Below are positions 53,901 through 62,177 of a stretch of 64,000 nucleotides of DNA, piece after piece; position 1 is the first letter of the stretch, and every line of letters starts with the position of its first letter. Origin of the DNA: JAENWD01 sp963796915. GTDB taxonomy: Bacteria; Acidobacteriota; Vicinamibacteria; Vicinamibacterales; JAENWD01. The position numbers and the translations under genes are program-made. Location of the stretch: positions 1,860,001-1,924,000 of the forward strand of contig CAWCNI010000004.1 of assembly GCA_963796915.1 (NCBI GenBank), in the 5' to 3' direction. The notes below the pieces were generated by a model. That model saw only the letters and a list, made by a program, of their open reading frames with translations. It was not told where the DNA came from and made no database searches.

Positions 53901-55665
53901 CGACACCGTCGGCGCGGCGATTTTCACCGGCAAGGCTGTCGCCGCTGCCGACAGCGACGCCGTCGAGTTGACGGTGCCGGTGCTGCCCTTCGGCCTGCGT
54001 CGCGAGGAGTCGAGGTCCGGCGCGATTGCCCACGGCGGCAATGCCACTGCGTCGCTCGCGATTCCGGCGACGTCCAACCCAGCGGCTCGCGCCGTGCAGG
54101 TCGCGCTCGCGCCGTCGCTGGCGGGTTCCCTGCTGGGCGCGCTCGACTTCCTCACTGAATACCCGTACGGCTGCACCGAGCAGACGCTGTCGTCCTACCT
54201 TCCGAGCGTCACCGTTGCCCGCACGCTGGCGCAGCTGAAGCTGCGGCCGACAGAGCGGCTAATGCAGGTGGACCGCTACGCGACGGCCGGCCTGGCCCGG
54301 CTGATCGACTACCAGCACGACGACGGCGGCTGGGGCTGGTGGAAGACCGACGAGAACGACCCCTTCATGACCGCCTATGCGACGTACGGCCTGCTCGAGA
54401 CCAAGGCCGCGGGCTACAAGGTGCCGGAAGACCACATCCGGAGCGGAGTGAGCGCGCTCGCCCAGCTGTACCTCAAGTATCCGCGCGCGGTGCCGGCGCT
54501 GAAGGCGTATATGGTCTACGTCCTGGAGCGTGCCGCCGCCGAGAAGATCGACCCTGTTGTCGGCGGCGACTCGCCCTTCTCGCTGAAGGCCGCGCTCGAG
54601 GAGGTCTTCGCGTCGCGGAACGACCTCACGCCGTACGGCCGCGCGATCCTGCTGCTCGCGCTCGATGCGGCTCACGATTCCCGCGCGCCCGCAGTCGCTC
54701 GCGACCTGATGGCCGAAGCGAAGCGGACTGGCGATCTCGCCTGGTGGGAGACGACCAGCGATCCCCTCCTCAGTGACTGGGACGACACCAGCGTGGAGGC
54801 GACGGCCACCGCCGTCCGGGCCCTGGTGGCCCACGATCCGTCGAACCCGGTCCTCGAAGCCGCGGTGCGCTACCTGCTCGTCAACCGCCAGTCGGGCTCG
54901 TACTGGGTCAGCACGAAGCAGACCGCGATGGTGCTCTACGGCCTCACGGCCTACATGCAGGCACGCGGCGAGTCCGGCGCTCCTGCCACGGTCGACGTCG
55001 TCGTCAACGGCACGGCGGTGAAGACCGTGAGCTTTGACACGCAGTCGCTGACGGCCCCGGATCCCGTCGTCGTGAGCGCCGCCGGGCACGACGGGAACAA
55101 CGAGGTGTCGGTGACGACGCGAGGAGCCGGCACGGTTTACTGGTCGGCGACGGCGCGCTACTACGACACGCGAACGCCCATCGCGCGCACTGGCGACCGC
55201 AACCTGGCGATCGCCCGCGACTACTTCGCGCTGACGTCGGTGACAACGGCGCAGAAGAAGATCGTCTACCGCGAGACGCCGTTTACCGGCACCGCCGCTC
55301 CCGGAGACATCATCCTGGTGCATCTCGCCGTCGCCGGCGCGTCGGACTGGCGCTACCTGCTGATCGAGGACATGCTGCCTGCGGGCGCCGAGACCATCGG
55401 CGACGACGAGCTGTATCCGCTCGAGAGGAAACGGCCACGGCCGTGGGGCGGACGACGCGAGCTACGCGACGATCGTGCGGTGTTCTTCCAGGACGGCTTG
55501 CCGAATGGGCGTGTGGACTTCTGGTATCTGCTGAAGGTCGTGACTCCGGGTGTGTTCCGCGCGCTGCCGGCGCAGGTGGCGCCGATGTATGTGCCCGGCG
55601 TGTCGGCATCGACCACCGTTGAAACCGTCACCGTGACGACGCCGGTGCAGGGGGGCGCGCGATGA
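50947..55665 (+). CDS. Bacterial alpha-2-macroglobulin with intact thioester
   Basis: 1572 residues with a signal peptide (FALLAWLLVWISAVAPLRA). Macroglobulin-like beta domains include GYVYTDKPIYRPGHTVHIKGVLR and GEYSISIVHADD. The A2M core is in VTYPDALTTWRLTARGVT and FLSQGDEVGVPVITHNYL. The thioester is GCTEQ with Cys at residue 1076, in EYPYGCTEQTLSSYLPSV, followed by an alpha/alpha toroid (YQHDDGGWGWWKTDENDPFMTAY). Bacterial A2Ms trap and covalently bind foreign proteases in the periplasm, and are usually linked to cell-wall synthesis genes. No lipobox is evident. It overlaps both neighbours by four bases (ATGA), so the DUF1175-A2M-membrane-protein unit is tightly coupled. The protein is complete and its frame is unbroken. 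Confidence 0.95.
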   Translation: MTHRHARVPFALLAWLLVWISAVAPLRADDEAGRPSFSLASTSIASTRETPSIYLTFRQLDHLDFRVYRVNDPIAFLTGLKDPHQLGSEEPLVDQVPTTLERIADWKASWRATLRDFVRRQFSSDYRHARRQQQDQQVVLRRTTNVNNFAQVPLLNPSQLVTSWREILPPLRDADVRRIPIDVKQPGMYVVEAVSAPHRAYTVVIVSDVGLVTKAAPGQVLLFAADRFTGKPMPGCVARLLHNQKTIASGTTADDGTFDARLTETASDDVVSVATCGAQVTATDPGSWYLREAARELVGYVYTDKPIYRPGHTVHIKGVLRWRAHGALQPFDAPDVEIRVSDITDKVIFRQQRKVDAFGGVTADLPLPAGAALGEYSISIVHADDTATGAFEVQEYRKPEFEVRVSPKERFVLQDGEAQVSISARYYFGQPVAGARVSWVAHRQRYFSPLRWSEDDDEGGGTYWYGDEQTLEGAARLDANGKAEISVPVEVDEHGNDYSLRIEARVADASSREVSGAGIVHATYGSFLLAASVDHYVVKPGQPAVVTVRAVDYLGAPKANQPIAVVVEARVPGRQWDEDGGVRNVAHGETHTDAQGQSTYTLTAPSEPGEYRVRVSSEDDDRTVRDDSYLWVPGPREFTGDEETGDRYLELIPEKKSVAPGETARFLVQGAQFDADVLVTKEAQDVGWHKVVHARSNETIEVPVTDDDIGDTWVNIAFLSKDRLYRAERRVKVPAVSRQLQVSLTAEQAVSKPREPGRFLLKVTDAAGAPVRGSFSLAVVDEAVYGVKPDDTPDPLRFFYQRGYSRVGTEFSREYSFVGYSGNQTLLLAMKHRPYSLADFKADKPAQPQVRKEFPDAIYWMGDLVTDQSGEARVQVTYPDALTTWRLTARGVTADTHVGAAIARTTVTKDLIVRVVTPRFLSQGDEVGVPVITHNYLPAAASLAVSLTAKGVVPASGPSGGAPTDVSHITIAPAGEQRLDWRFKADTVGAAIFTGKAVAAADSDAVELTVPVLPFGLRREESRSGAIAHGGNATASLAIPATSNPAARAVQVALAPSLAGSLLGALDFLTEYPYGCTEQTLSSYLPSVTVARTLAQLKLRPTERLMQVDRYATAGLARLIDYQHDDGGWGWWKTDENDPFMTAYATYGLLETKAAGYKVPEDHIRSGVSALAQLYLKYPRAVPALKAYMVYVLERAAAEKIDPVVGGDSPFSLKAALEEVFASRNDLTPYGRAILLLALDAAHDSRAPAVARDLMAEAKRTGDLAWWETTSDPLLSDWDDTSVEATATAVRALVAHDPSNPVLEAAVRYLLVNRQSGSYWVSTKQTAMVLYGLTAYMQARGESGAPATVDVVVNGTAVKTVSFDTQSLTAPDPVVVSAAGHDGNNEVSVTTRGAGTVYWSATARYYDTRTPIARTGDRNLAIARDYFALTSVTTAQKKIVYRETPFTGTAAPGDIILVHLAVAGASDWRYLLIEDMLPAGAETIGDDELYPLERKRPRPWGGRRELRDDRAVFFQDGLPNGRVDFWYLLKVVTPGVFRALPAQVAPMYVPGVSASTTVETVTVTTPVQGGAR

Positions 55666-56443
55666 TGCGGCGGCTGCCGGCAATCGCCCTCTGGCTGCTG
55701 CTCGGGGATGCTCTCGCGGCCGGCCTCTTCTGGGTGCTGCTGCAGGTGCCCGAGTCCTCTTCGCTGACGCTAGGGCTGTCGGCACTGGTCGTCGTCGCCA
55801 TCGCCATCGTGCTGCTGTGGGTGCAGGGCGGCGCGCTTGCCGCGTGGCGGCCCGAGCGGTCGCTGAATGGCGCGTTCCGTCGGGGTCTGGGCAGGCCGGC
55901 GCTGTGCTCCTCGGCGCTCTCGTCTTCTACGCCGCCTGGTGGATCACAGCTGCGGCAGCCGACTGGCACGCGGTTCACGCCGGGCAGATCGACGCCTGGA
56001 TCATTGCCAGGAGCGGACACTCCGAGACTGGCGTGCTCCACCAGGTGGTCGTCGGCGTCATCTGGTTCCTGCGCTGGGGGCTCGGCCTGACGCTCGCGTT
56101 GTCGCTGGCGGCGACGATCACGGCCGGCGGCTTCGGGGCGCTGGTGCGCGCCGGCTGGATGACGCGCGCGCTGCATCCCAAACGCTGGGCGCCGGTGTGC
56201 CTGCTCGTCGGGCTGCTGGTGCAGGTGCCGTGGGAGTACGTCTACTGGCGGCCTTTGAAACTCGGGCTCGCCGCAGAGCCGTGGTTCGTCACGCTGAAGC
56301 TGGGCGTCATGGTGGTGCTCTGGGCCGTTGCCGGCGCGCTGGCGATTCGAGTCGTCACGCCAGGAGTAGTCGCGCGCGCGGCGGCGCCTTCGGGTCCGCC
56401 TTCCGGCACCACCCCGCCGCCGACGCCGCCGCGCGCCGCCTAG
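55662..56443 (+). CDS. Multi-pass membrane protein of unknown function (frame break near 55895)
   Basis: The first frame (ATG 55662, overlapping the A2M stop) gives two helices (LPAIALWLLLGDALAAGLFWVLL and LGLSALVVVAIAIVLLWV) and RPERSLNGAFRRGLGRP. The frame then changes near 55895 and continues GAVLLGALVFYAAWWITAAAADW, FLRWGLGLTLALSLAATITAGGF, WAPVCLLVGLLVQVPWEYVYW and LKLGVMVVLWAVAGALAIRVV, ending in a Pro-rich tail. The corrected length is about 260 residues with six or seven helices. It is coupled to the A2M gene and so probably acts with it, perhaps as a membrane partner (inference). It ends seven bases before the convergent cell-wall protein gene. Confidence 0.78.
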
Positions 56444-56450
56444 CCCGCGG

Positions 56451-58868
56451 CTACCGCACCTTCGTCCAGTCGCCGGCCGTCGCGAGTGCGCGTTCGAAGC
56501 ACGCGGCCGCGAGCCCGTAGGACTGACGCGCCTGCGCCGCGGAGGCCGGCCGCTGCAGGTCGAGGTCCGAGGGACACGCGAGTCTGCGCGATGAGCCATC
56601 AGGCTGCGCAAGGGCCTGCGGCGCCTGCTCGCCGGCAAAGTGCATCGCCGCACCTTCCCGAACCCACATCGGGCGGCCCTGGAGGACCGGGTCCGTCAGC
56701 ACGTGCGCGATCTCGTGCCTGATGGTGCTGTCGAGAACCCCCCGCTGGTCGAGCACGTCGGGCGGCTGGAGGTCGATCCGGTTGCCGCGCGTGCGGGCGG
56801 CCGACCACCATGGCTCCCCGGTCTCCCGGCCGAAGCTGCCGGAGGAGGGGTGGAACACCAGCTTCAGGTCGTCGGGCACCACGCGTCCGGTCGCACGAGC
56901 CGTGTCACGAAGCGCGCGATCGATGCGCGCCGTCAACGGCGTGCGGTTCGGTTCTTCTGTCGGCGGGAGGACGAGGCTGAACTTCGCCGTCACTCCCGGC
57001 GCGGCGGCCGGAGCGGCCGGAGCGGCCGCTGCTGACGCGGATGGGGCGTTCACCACGGGCGGCGCCGCGGCAGCGACCGGCGGCAAATCGGCGACTTCTC
57101 CGCTGGCGAGCGTCTGCGTCGGGGGCACCGCCTGTCGCGGAAGGCCCAGATCGAGGGACACCAGCGGCCGGATCTTCGCGCCCGGGAAGTACGTGTCCAG
57201 AATCGACTCCGCGGACTCGCCGTGCTCGGCGCGCTTCGCGGAGCCGATGACGCAGAGTCCGACACCGTGTCCGAATCCGTGGCCCTCGAAGTAGAACCCG
57301 CCTCGCGTGCGACGGACGGTGAACTCAGTGCTCTTGATCAGCTGCCAGCCCAGCCCGCGCCCGACGATGGTGCGGAAATCCTGCGCGCTCAGCACCGCGG
57401 GCGTCAGGCCTCCGAGCTCGATGTTCTTCACGCGGCCAGACGACGTCCGCCCCTCGCGCTTGATGTCCCTCAGCTTCGCGCCGTGAAAACCGGCGGCGTG
57501 AAGGACACGCGCGAGGTCCGCCTCGGGAATCTCGGAGGCCCAGTGCGGCTCGCCTTCGCAGGCGCCGTCGTGGCGCACCTTCAGGTACGGCGGATCCACG
57601 GCTCCCGGCCAGACGCTCGACGGCTTCTCCGTGTAGCCGCCGCACGAGGCCGTGTAGAAGACCTGCGCCGGCCTGCCGTCAAACGCCAGGACCTGCCCGG
57701 CTGTCGCGGCGACCGCCGCGCGCATCGCCTGGTCCGGCTCGCGAAGGACCTGGCAGTGCGTGAGCGTGCAGAGGTCGAAGCCGCTCTTCTGATGACGTCC
57801 GCGGTTGGCCACGGCGAACGTCCGGGCGGTGATGGCCAGAGCCTCGAGCGCCGCGGCGGCGCTGCGGGGCTGCGCCTCGCCAGCAAGCACGCGCGCGACG
57901 TAGTCCTCGAGCGGCATGTTGCGCACGTCGTACCCGCCGCCAGCCTTGGCGTAGCCCACCCGCAGCACGATTTCCCCGGGCGCTGCCGCACGGGCCGTCG
58001 AGGGGACCGGCACCACCGGCCGCGCAACAGAGAGTCCCGCGGCCCCGCCCTCGGCGGGCATGGCACGCGTCGCGATTTGCGCGGCCAGATCGGCGGCGTC
58101 CATCCCCGCCGCACCGGACGCCAGCAGCACGATGCCGCGAGTTGGTGCGGTGGCCGGCCACACCGCGACGACCAGCCCCTGCTCTGCGCCGGTCGCCGCC
58201 GTCGCCGTCCCGGTCTTGGCCAATGCGTCAACGCCGCGAAGGGCGAACGCGCCGGATGTGCCGTACAGGGCTGAGCCGCGCAGGCCGTCGATCACGACCT
58301 GGCGATCGGCGGCCTTCATCGGCACGGCGCGCGGGTTTGTGACGAAGCGGGCCAGCGCCCGCAACAGCGCTGCAGGCGCCACCGGCGTGGCGCGCAGCCC
58401 GGTGGCGGCCAGCGACATCGGCACTCGTGATGGCGTCGGCGGCAGGCCGAGCGCCGCGAGCGTGCCGTCGAATCGAGATCTCGAGAGGCGCTGTCCGATC
58501 GTCGCGAAGTAGACGTTGCAGGACAACGCCAACGCTTCGGCGGGACGGAGTGCGTGACGCACGCGCGGGTGGCTGCAGCGGATCAGCTCTCCGCCAATCG
58601 TCGCCTCGCCGGGACAGTTGACGCGTGTATCGGGCGAGATGGCACCGCTGGCCAGCGCGGCAATCAGCGCCGGCAGCTTCATGAACGACCCGGGTGCGGT
58701 CGGCGCGTCGATGCGATCCTGGCGGTTCGATGCGAGTGCCCGGCCGGTGACGAGGTCAGTTTCCTGCCACGCCGTTTTCGTGGCGTCTGGCGGCGATTGG
58801 CCTGACTGGGCGCCCAGGGCTACGGCAGCGAGCACACCGGCAGCCAGCCCCAGGCCCGGACGTGTCAC
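56451..58868 (-). CDS. Three-domain secreted cell-wall protein: YfaQ/transpeptidase-like, SpoIID, and MA-like zinc-peptidase domains
   Basis: 805 residues with a signal peptide. Residues of about 35-260 have the penicillin-binding motif set: SFMK with Ser61, SCN at 116-118 and KTG at 218-220. The NCPGEA...SCNVYFA spacing also recalls E. coli YfaQ. Residues of about 318-560 are a SpoIID domain (NMPLEDYVARVLAGEAQP, ALEALAITARTFAVANRGRH, VFYTASCGGYTEKPSSVWPG, GHGFGHGVGLCVIGS), known as a lytic transglycosylase acting on glycan strands. An Ala/Pro linker follows, then a gluzincin-like domain with HEIAH at 718-722 and a third ligand in REGAA near 738. The GTG start overlaps the esterase stop by four bases. 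It converges with the A2M operon. Confidence 0.85.
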   Translation of the reverse strand: MTRPGLGLAAGVLAAVALGAQSGQSPPDATKTAWQETDLVTGRALASNRQDRIDAPTAPGSFMKLPALIAALASGAISPDTRVNCPGEATIGGELIRCSHPRVRHALRPAEALALSCNVYFATIGQRLSRSRFDGTLAALGLPPTPSRVPMSLAATGLRATPVAPAALLRALARFVTNPRAVPMKAADRQVVIDGLRGSALYGTSGAFALRGVDALAKTGTATAATGAEQGLVVAVWPATAPTRGIVLLASGAAGMDAADLAAQIATRAMPAEGGAAGLSVARPVVPVPSTARAAAPGEIVLRVGYAKAGGGYDVRNMPLEDYVARVLAGEAQPRSAAAALEALAITARTFAVANRGRHQKSGFDLCTLTHCQVLREPDQAMRAAVAATAGQVLAFDGRPAQVFYTASCGGYTEKPSSVWPGAVDPPYLKVRHDGACEGEPHWASEIPEADLARVLHAAGFHGAKLRDIKREGRTSSGRVKNIELGGLTPAVLSAQDFRTIVGRGLGWQLIKSTEFTVRRTRGGFYFEGHGFGHGVGLCVIGSAKRAEHGESAESILDTYFPGAKIRPLVSLDLGLPRQAVPPTQTLASGEVADLPPVAAAAPPVVNAPSASAAAAPAAPAAAPGVTAKFSLVLPPTEEPNRTPLTARIDRALRDTARATGRVVPDDLKLVFHPSSGSFGRETGEPWWSAARTRGNRIDLQPPDVLDQRGVLDSTIRHEIAHVLTDPVLQGRPMWVREGAAMHFAGEQAPQALAQPDGSSRRLACPSDLDLQRPASAAQARQSYGLAAACFERALATAGDWTKVR

Positions 58869-59527
58869 TGGTCGCCCTCAATCAAACGGGCGGTCTCGCG
58901 CCACATCATGGGCAGGTGATCGAGCAGTTGATGCCCGTCATCGAGCATCGTCAGGGTCACAGACGGACGTCCAGCGGCCCACCGGCGAACGGCAGCCGGT
59001 GCGACGACCTCGTCCTGCGCGCCCTGGAAGATCAGGGTCGGCGTAGACAGGACGACAGCGAAGGCGTCGTAGGTCCGCGCGTCGGCCATGAACGTCCAGC
59101 CGAGATCGCGCGCGATCGAGTCGCCGTAGTGAAACACTTCGTGCCTGTCGGTCTGCTCCCACTGCCGCATGCGGTCGGCGCCGAACTCCTGCTCCAGGCT
59201 GGGCACCAGGTCGAACGCGGGCGCCAGCAGAATCAGGCTCCCGACGCGCGTGTCCCCGCGATTCAGCCGCCGCGCGGCGACGTGCAGGGCGACAAAGGCG
59301 CCAAGGCTCGAGCCCACGAGCGCCACCGGCGCGTCCAGCGCGTCGATTGCCGCATCAGCCTGCTCCACCATGCGCGTGACAGTCAGCGAATGGAAGTCGG
59401 GCTGGTTCAGGTCCGGGCAGATGTATTGCAGTCCGGCTTCGGCTGCGCGATCGGCGAAGTAGCGCGCCTTCGACGATCGAGGCGAGGAGGCGAAGCCGTG
59501 CAGGTAGACGAGCCCGCGCCCTTTCAC
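58865..59527 (-). CDS. Alpha/beta-hydrolase esterase (YqiA-like)
   Basis: 220 residues: RGLVYLHGFASSPRSSKARYF, nucleophile elbow VGSSLGAFVAL, catalytic Asp in FQGAQDEVV and His in DDGHQLLDHL. This matches the YqiA-like group of small serine esterases; there is no signal peptide, so it is cytoplasmic. Its GTG start overlaps the SET-domain gene's stop by four bases, and its own stop overlaps the start of the three-domain wall protein by four bases. It is thus the middle gene of a coupled operon. The substrate is unknown. Confidence 0.9.
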   Translation of the reverse strand: MKGRGLVYLHGFASSPRSSKARYFADRAAEAGLQYICPDLNQPDFHSLTVTRMVEQADAAIDALDAPVALVGSSLGAFVALHVAARRLNRGDTRVGSLILLAPAFDLVPSLEQEFGADRMRQWEQTDRHEVFHYGDSIARDLGWTFMADARTYDAFAVVLSTPTLIFQGAQDEVVAPAAVRRWAAGRPSVTLTMLDDGHQLLDHLPMMWRETARLIEGDQ

Positions 59528-59916
59528 AACTTGTGGGTGCAGCCTGGACGGCAGCGGCAGGGAATTTCAGCGTCGCCTGTCGTGTTGTAGTTATAGCTGA
59601 GCTCTTCGCCCTTGCGGATGTTCCGCGCCGCCCGGATCCAGATGACTCCGTCCGTGATGTGCGAGTAACAGTTGGGCTTGCAGGAGTGATTGATGAACCG
59701 GGCGACGTTGCCGCCCACACCCGCGTCGACTACCCAGCGGTTGTTGAGCGTGAAGCACCAGATCTGCCCCTTCTTGAGGTAGCGATCCTCGCGGTCCAGA
59801 CTTTCCTTGTGCGTGATTTTCTCGCCGGCGTAGTTGACGATCCGTTTGTTCTTGTTGATTGACGAAGTGGCATAGACGCCCCACCCGGAGATACCCGACC
59901 TTCGACGCTCGATCAT
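59524..59916 (-). CDS. SET-domain protein (putative protein-lysine methyltransferase)
   Basis: About 130 residues forming a minimal SET domain: RRSGISGWGVYATSSINKNKRIVNY, the core RFINHSCKPNCYSH, GEELSYNYNT, and a post-SET-like cysteine cluster CRCRPGC. SET enzymes transfer methyl from SAM to lysines; bacterial ones modify ribosomal or DNA-binding proteins. The zinc-binding Cys trio with the Cys in NHSCKPNC is preserved, so it is probably active. I prefer ATG 59916; an in-frame start at 60009 would add 31 residues without family features. It heads the minus-strand operon and is divergent from the radical SAM gene at 60042. Confidence 0.87.
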   Translation of the reverse strand: MIERRRSGISGWGVYATSSINKNKRIVNYAGEKITHKESLDREDRYLKKGQIWCFTLNNRWVVDAGVGGNVARFINHSCKPNCYSHITDGVIWIRAARNIRKGEELSYNYNTTGDAEIPCRCRPGCTHKL

Positions 59917-60041
59917 GTCAGTAAAGATAGCATCGCCCGCGCGTGCTTCGATGTGGTCAGACCCGTTGTACGACTCTGCGCTGCTATAGTGGTTCACACG
60001 ACCGGCCACGTCGGGCCGGCGGTTGGGCGGCGGGAGGCGTG

Positions 60042-61088
60042 ATGAACGGGATCTTCGTGTCCTGGGGTCGGATCATCCAGGGCTATCGGCCATCACTGTC
60101 GATTGAAATCACGCGCGAGTGTCCACTGCGCTGTCCCGGGTGCTACGCCTACGGCGAAGACCACCTCGGCGGCACGACCACGTTGCGCGAGGTTCGGGAC
60201 TTCAAGGGCCAGGCCCTGATCGACGGGGTGCACGCGCTGATCGACCGGCACAAGCCGGTGCACGTGTCGATCGTCGGCGGCGAACCGCTCGTCAGATATC
60301 GCGAGCTGGACGAGCTGCTGCCGCAGTTGTCGGCACGTGGGCTACACGTGCAGGTGGTGACGAGCGCCGTGCGGCCGATTCCAGCGGCGTGGGCCCGCAT
60401 TCCCAATCTGTCGGTGGTCGTGTCGATCGACGGCCTGCCTGCGGAGCACGACGTGCGCCGCGCTCCCGCCACCTACGACCGCATCCTCAAGCACATCGCC
60501 GGACAGCACATCGTCGTGCACTGCACGGTGACACGGCAGCTCGTGCAGCGCGACGGCTACCTCGAGGAGTTCGCGTCGTTCTGGCAGGCGCAGCCGGACT
60601 GCCGCAAGATCTGGTTCAGTCTGTACACGCCGCAGATCGGCGAGTCGTCGCCGGAGAAGCTCACGCCGGAGAACCGGAAGGCTGTCGTCGCCATCCTCAT
60701 GGCCCTCCGCCAGCAGTACTCCAAGATCGAAATGCCGAAGGGCATGATCGAGCTGTACGCGAAGCCGCCAGCCTCGCCCGACGAGTGCATTTTCGCGCGG
60801 GTGACGCACTCGGTCTCGGCCGACTTCGAGACCCGGATCACGCCGTGCCAGTTCGGGGGCAAGCCGGACTGCGAGAATTGCGGGTGCATCGCGTCAGCGG
60901 GGCTGGGTGCCGTCGGACGCTACCACCTGGCCGGCCCCCTGAAGGTCGAGCACATCTTCAACACGTCGTTCAAGGTCGGGGCGGCCGTCGACGCCGTCCG
61001 ATCCCGCTTCCGGAAGCCCATGGCTCCCCCGCCGCCCGGCCGGACCGCCGCTGCCGGGGCCCCGTCCGAGGAGGTCGAAGCGCTCTGA
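60042..61088 (+). CDS. Radical SAM protein with C-terminal cysteine cluster
   Basis: About 348 residues. The radical SAM cluster is CPLRCPGC (Cys27, 31, 34), with SIVGGEPLVRYREL as the GGE SAM-binding motif and LSVVVSIDGLPAEHD later. Near the end, TPCQFGGKPDCENCGCIAS provides further Cys that could hold a second iron-sulfur cluster, as in SPASM-type enzymes. GGGAGG precedes the ATG at 60042. It is followed by a second radical SAM gene 16 bases later, suggesting a two-enzyme modification pathway of unknown product. A TATAGT element at 59985-59990 might be its -10. Confidence 0.88.
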   Translation: MNGIFVSWGRIIQGYRPSLSIEITRECPLRCPGCYAYGEDHLGGTTTLREVRDFKGQALIDGVHALIDRHKPVHVSIVGGEPLVRYRELDELLPQLSARGLHVQVVTSAVRPIPAAWARIPNLSVVVSIDGLPAEHDVRRAPATYDRILKHIAGQHIVVHCTVTRQLVQRDGYLEEFASFWQAQPDCRKIWFSLYTPQIGESSPEKLTPENRKAVVAILMALRQQYSKIEMPKGMIELYAKPPASPDECIFARVTHSVSADFETRITPCQFGGKPDCENCGCIASAGLGAVGRYHLAGPLKVEHIFNTSFKVGAAVDAVRSRFRKPMAPPPPGRTAAAGAPSEEVEAL

Positions 61089-61104
61089 TATAATGCGTGG
61101 ATCC

Positions 61105-62121
61105 ATGTCAGATCTGGCACTCGTCGGCCGCAACGCGCGGGCGGCCAAGCACTTCGTCCGGGGACTGACCCACACCGCGCATCCGCTGCTGGTCCACATC
61201 ATCCCGATCCGCCGCTGCAACATCGACTGCGGCTATTGCAACGAGTACGACAAGATCAGCAAGCCCGTGCCCACCGAGACGATGCTGGCGCGCATCGACG
61301 AACTGGCGCGCCTCGGCACCTCGGTGACGTCGTTCAGCGGCGGCGAGCCGCTCCTCCATCCGGACCTCGATCTCCTGATCGCCCGCATCCGCTCGCACGG
61401 CATGATGGCGGGCCTGATCACCAACGGCTACCTGCTGTCGCCGAAGCGGATCGAAGGACTGAATCGCGCCGGGCTGGACTACCTGCAGATCAGCATCGAC
61501 AACGTCGAGCCTGACGAGGTGTCGAAGAAGAGCCTCCGGCTTCTGGACAAGAAGCTGCAGTGGCTGCGCGATTACGCGGCGTTCGACACGAACATCAACT
61601 CCGTGCTCGGCGGCGGCATCAAGAACCCCGAGGATGCGCGCACCATCACGCGCCGCGCGCAGGCGCTCGGGTTTTCCACCTCCATCGGCATCATTCACGA
61701 CGGCAGCGGCCGCCTGAAGCCGCTGGCGCCGCGCGAGCGGGCGGTGTGGGACGACGTGTCGGGCCAGGTCAACAAGATCTGGCAGGTGAGCAAGAACCTC
61801 TACTCGGGCATCCGGTCGTTCGGCCAGAACCTGGCCGACGGCAAGGCGAACGAGTGGTACTGCCGCGCCGGCGCGCGATACCTGTATATCTGCGAGAACG
61901 GGCTCGTGCACTACTGCTCGCAGCAGCGCGGCTACCCGGGCACTCCGCTCGAGCAGTACACCATCGACGACATCCGCCGGGCCTTCATGGAGCCGAAGTC
62001 GTGCGCGCCCTACTGCACGATCGGCTGCGTCCACCGGGTGTCGACAATGGACTACTGGCGCGCGCCGCAACTTCAGAAGCCGACCGGGCCGTCGCTCGGA
62101 ACCACCCAGTCCGCCCGATAG
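61105..62121 (+). CDS. Second radical SAM protein with C-terminal cysteine cluster
   Basis: About 338 residues. The cluster motif is CNIDCGYC (Cys38, 42, 45) within HIIPIRRCNIDCGYCNEYD, followed by SFSGGEPLLHPDLDLL and LDYLQISIDNVEPDEV. The C-terminal part has ARYLYICENGLVHYCSQQ and CAPYCTIGCVHRVS, a likely binding site for an extra cluster. It differs clearly from the preceding radical SAM protein, so it is a partner rather than a recent duplicate. The ATG at 61105 is preferred; an ATG at 61093 lies within TATAAT (61089-61094). The SDR gene follows 56 bases later. Confidence 0.88.
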   Translation: MSDLALVGRNARAAKHFVRGLTHTAHPLLVHIIPIRRCNIDCGYCNEYDKISKPVPTETMLARIDELARLGTSVTSFSGGEPLLHPDLDLLIARIRSHGMMAGLITNGYLLSPKRIEGLNRAGLDYLQISIDNVEPDEVSKKSLRLLDKKLQWLRDYAAFDTNINSVLGGGIKNPEDARTITRRAQALGFSTSIGIIHDGSGRLKPLAPRERAVWDDVSGQVNKIWQVSKNLYSGIRSFGQNLADGKANEWYCRAGARYLYICENGLVHYCSQQRGYPGTPLEQYTIDDIRRAFMEPKSCAPYCTIGCVHRVSTMDYWRAPQLQKPTGPSLGTTQSAR

Positions 62122-62177
62122 CATCGGCACGCGTCAAGAAGGACGCCCGGTAGTTCACGACCGTGGCCTCACCCAGC

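Noticed and set aside
61089..61094. Perfect TATAAT just before the second radical SAM gene
   Set aside because: No matching -35 is found, and the gene most likely shares transcription with the preceding radical SAM gene 16 bases away.
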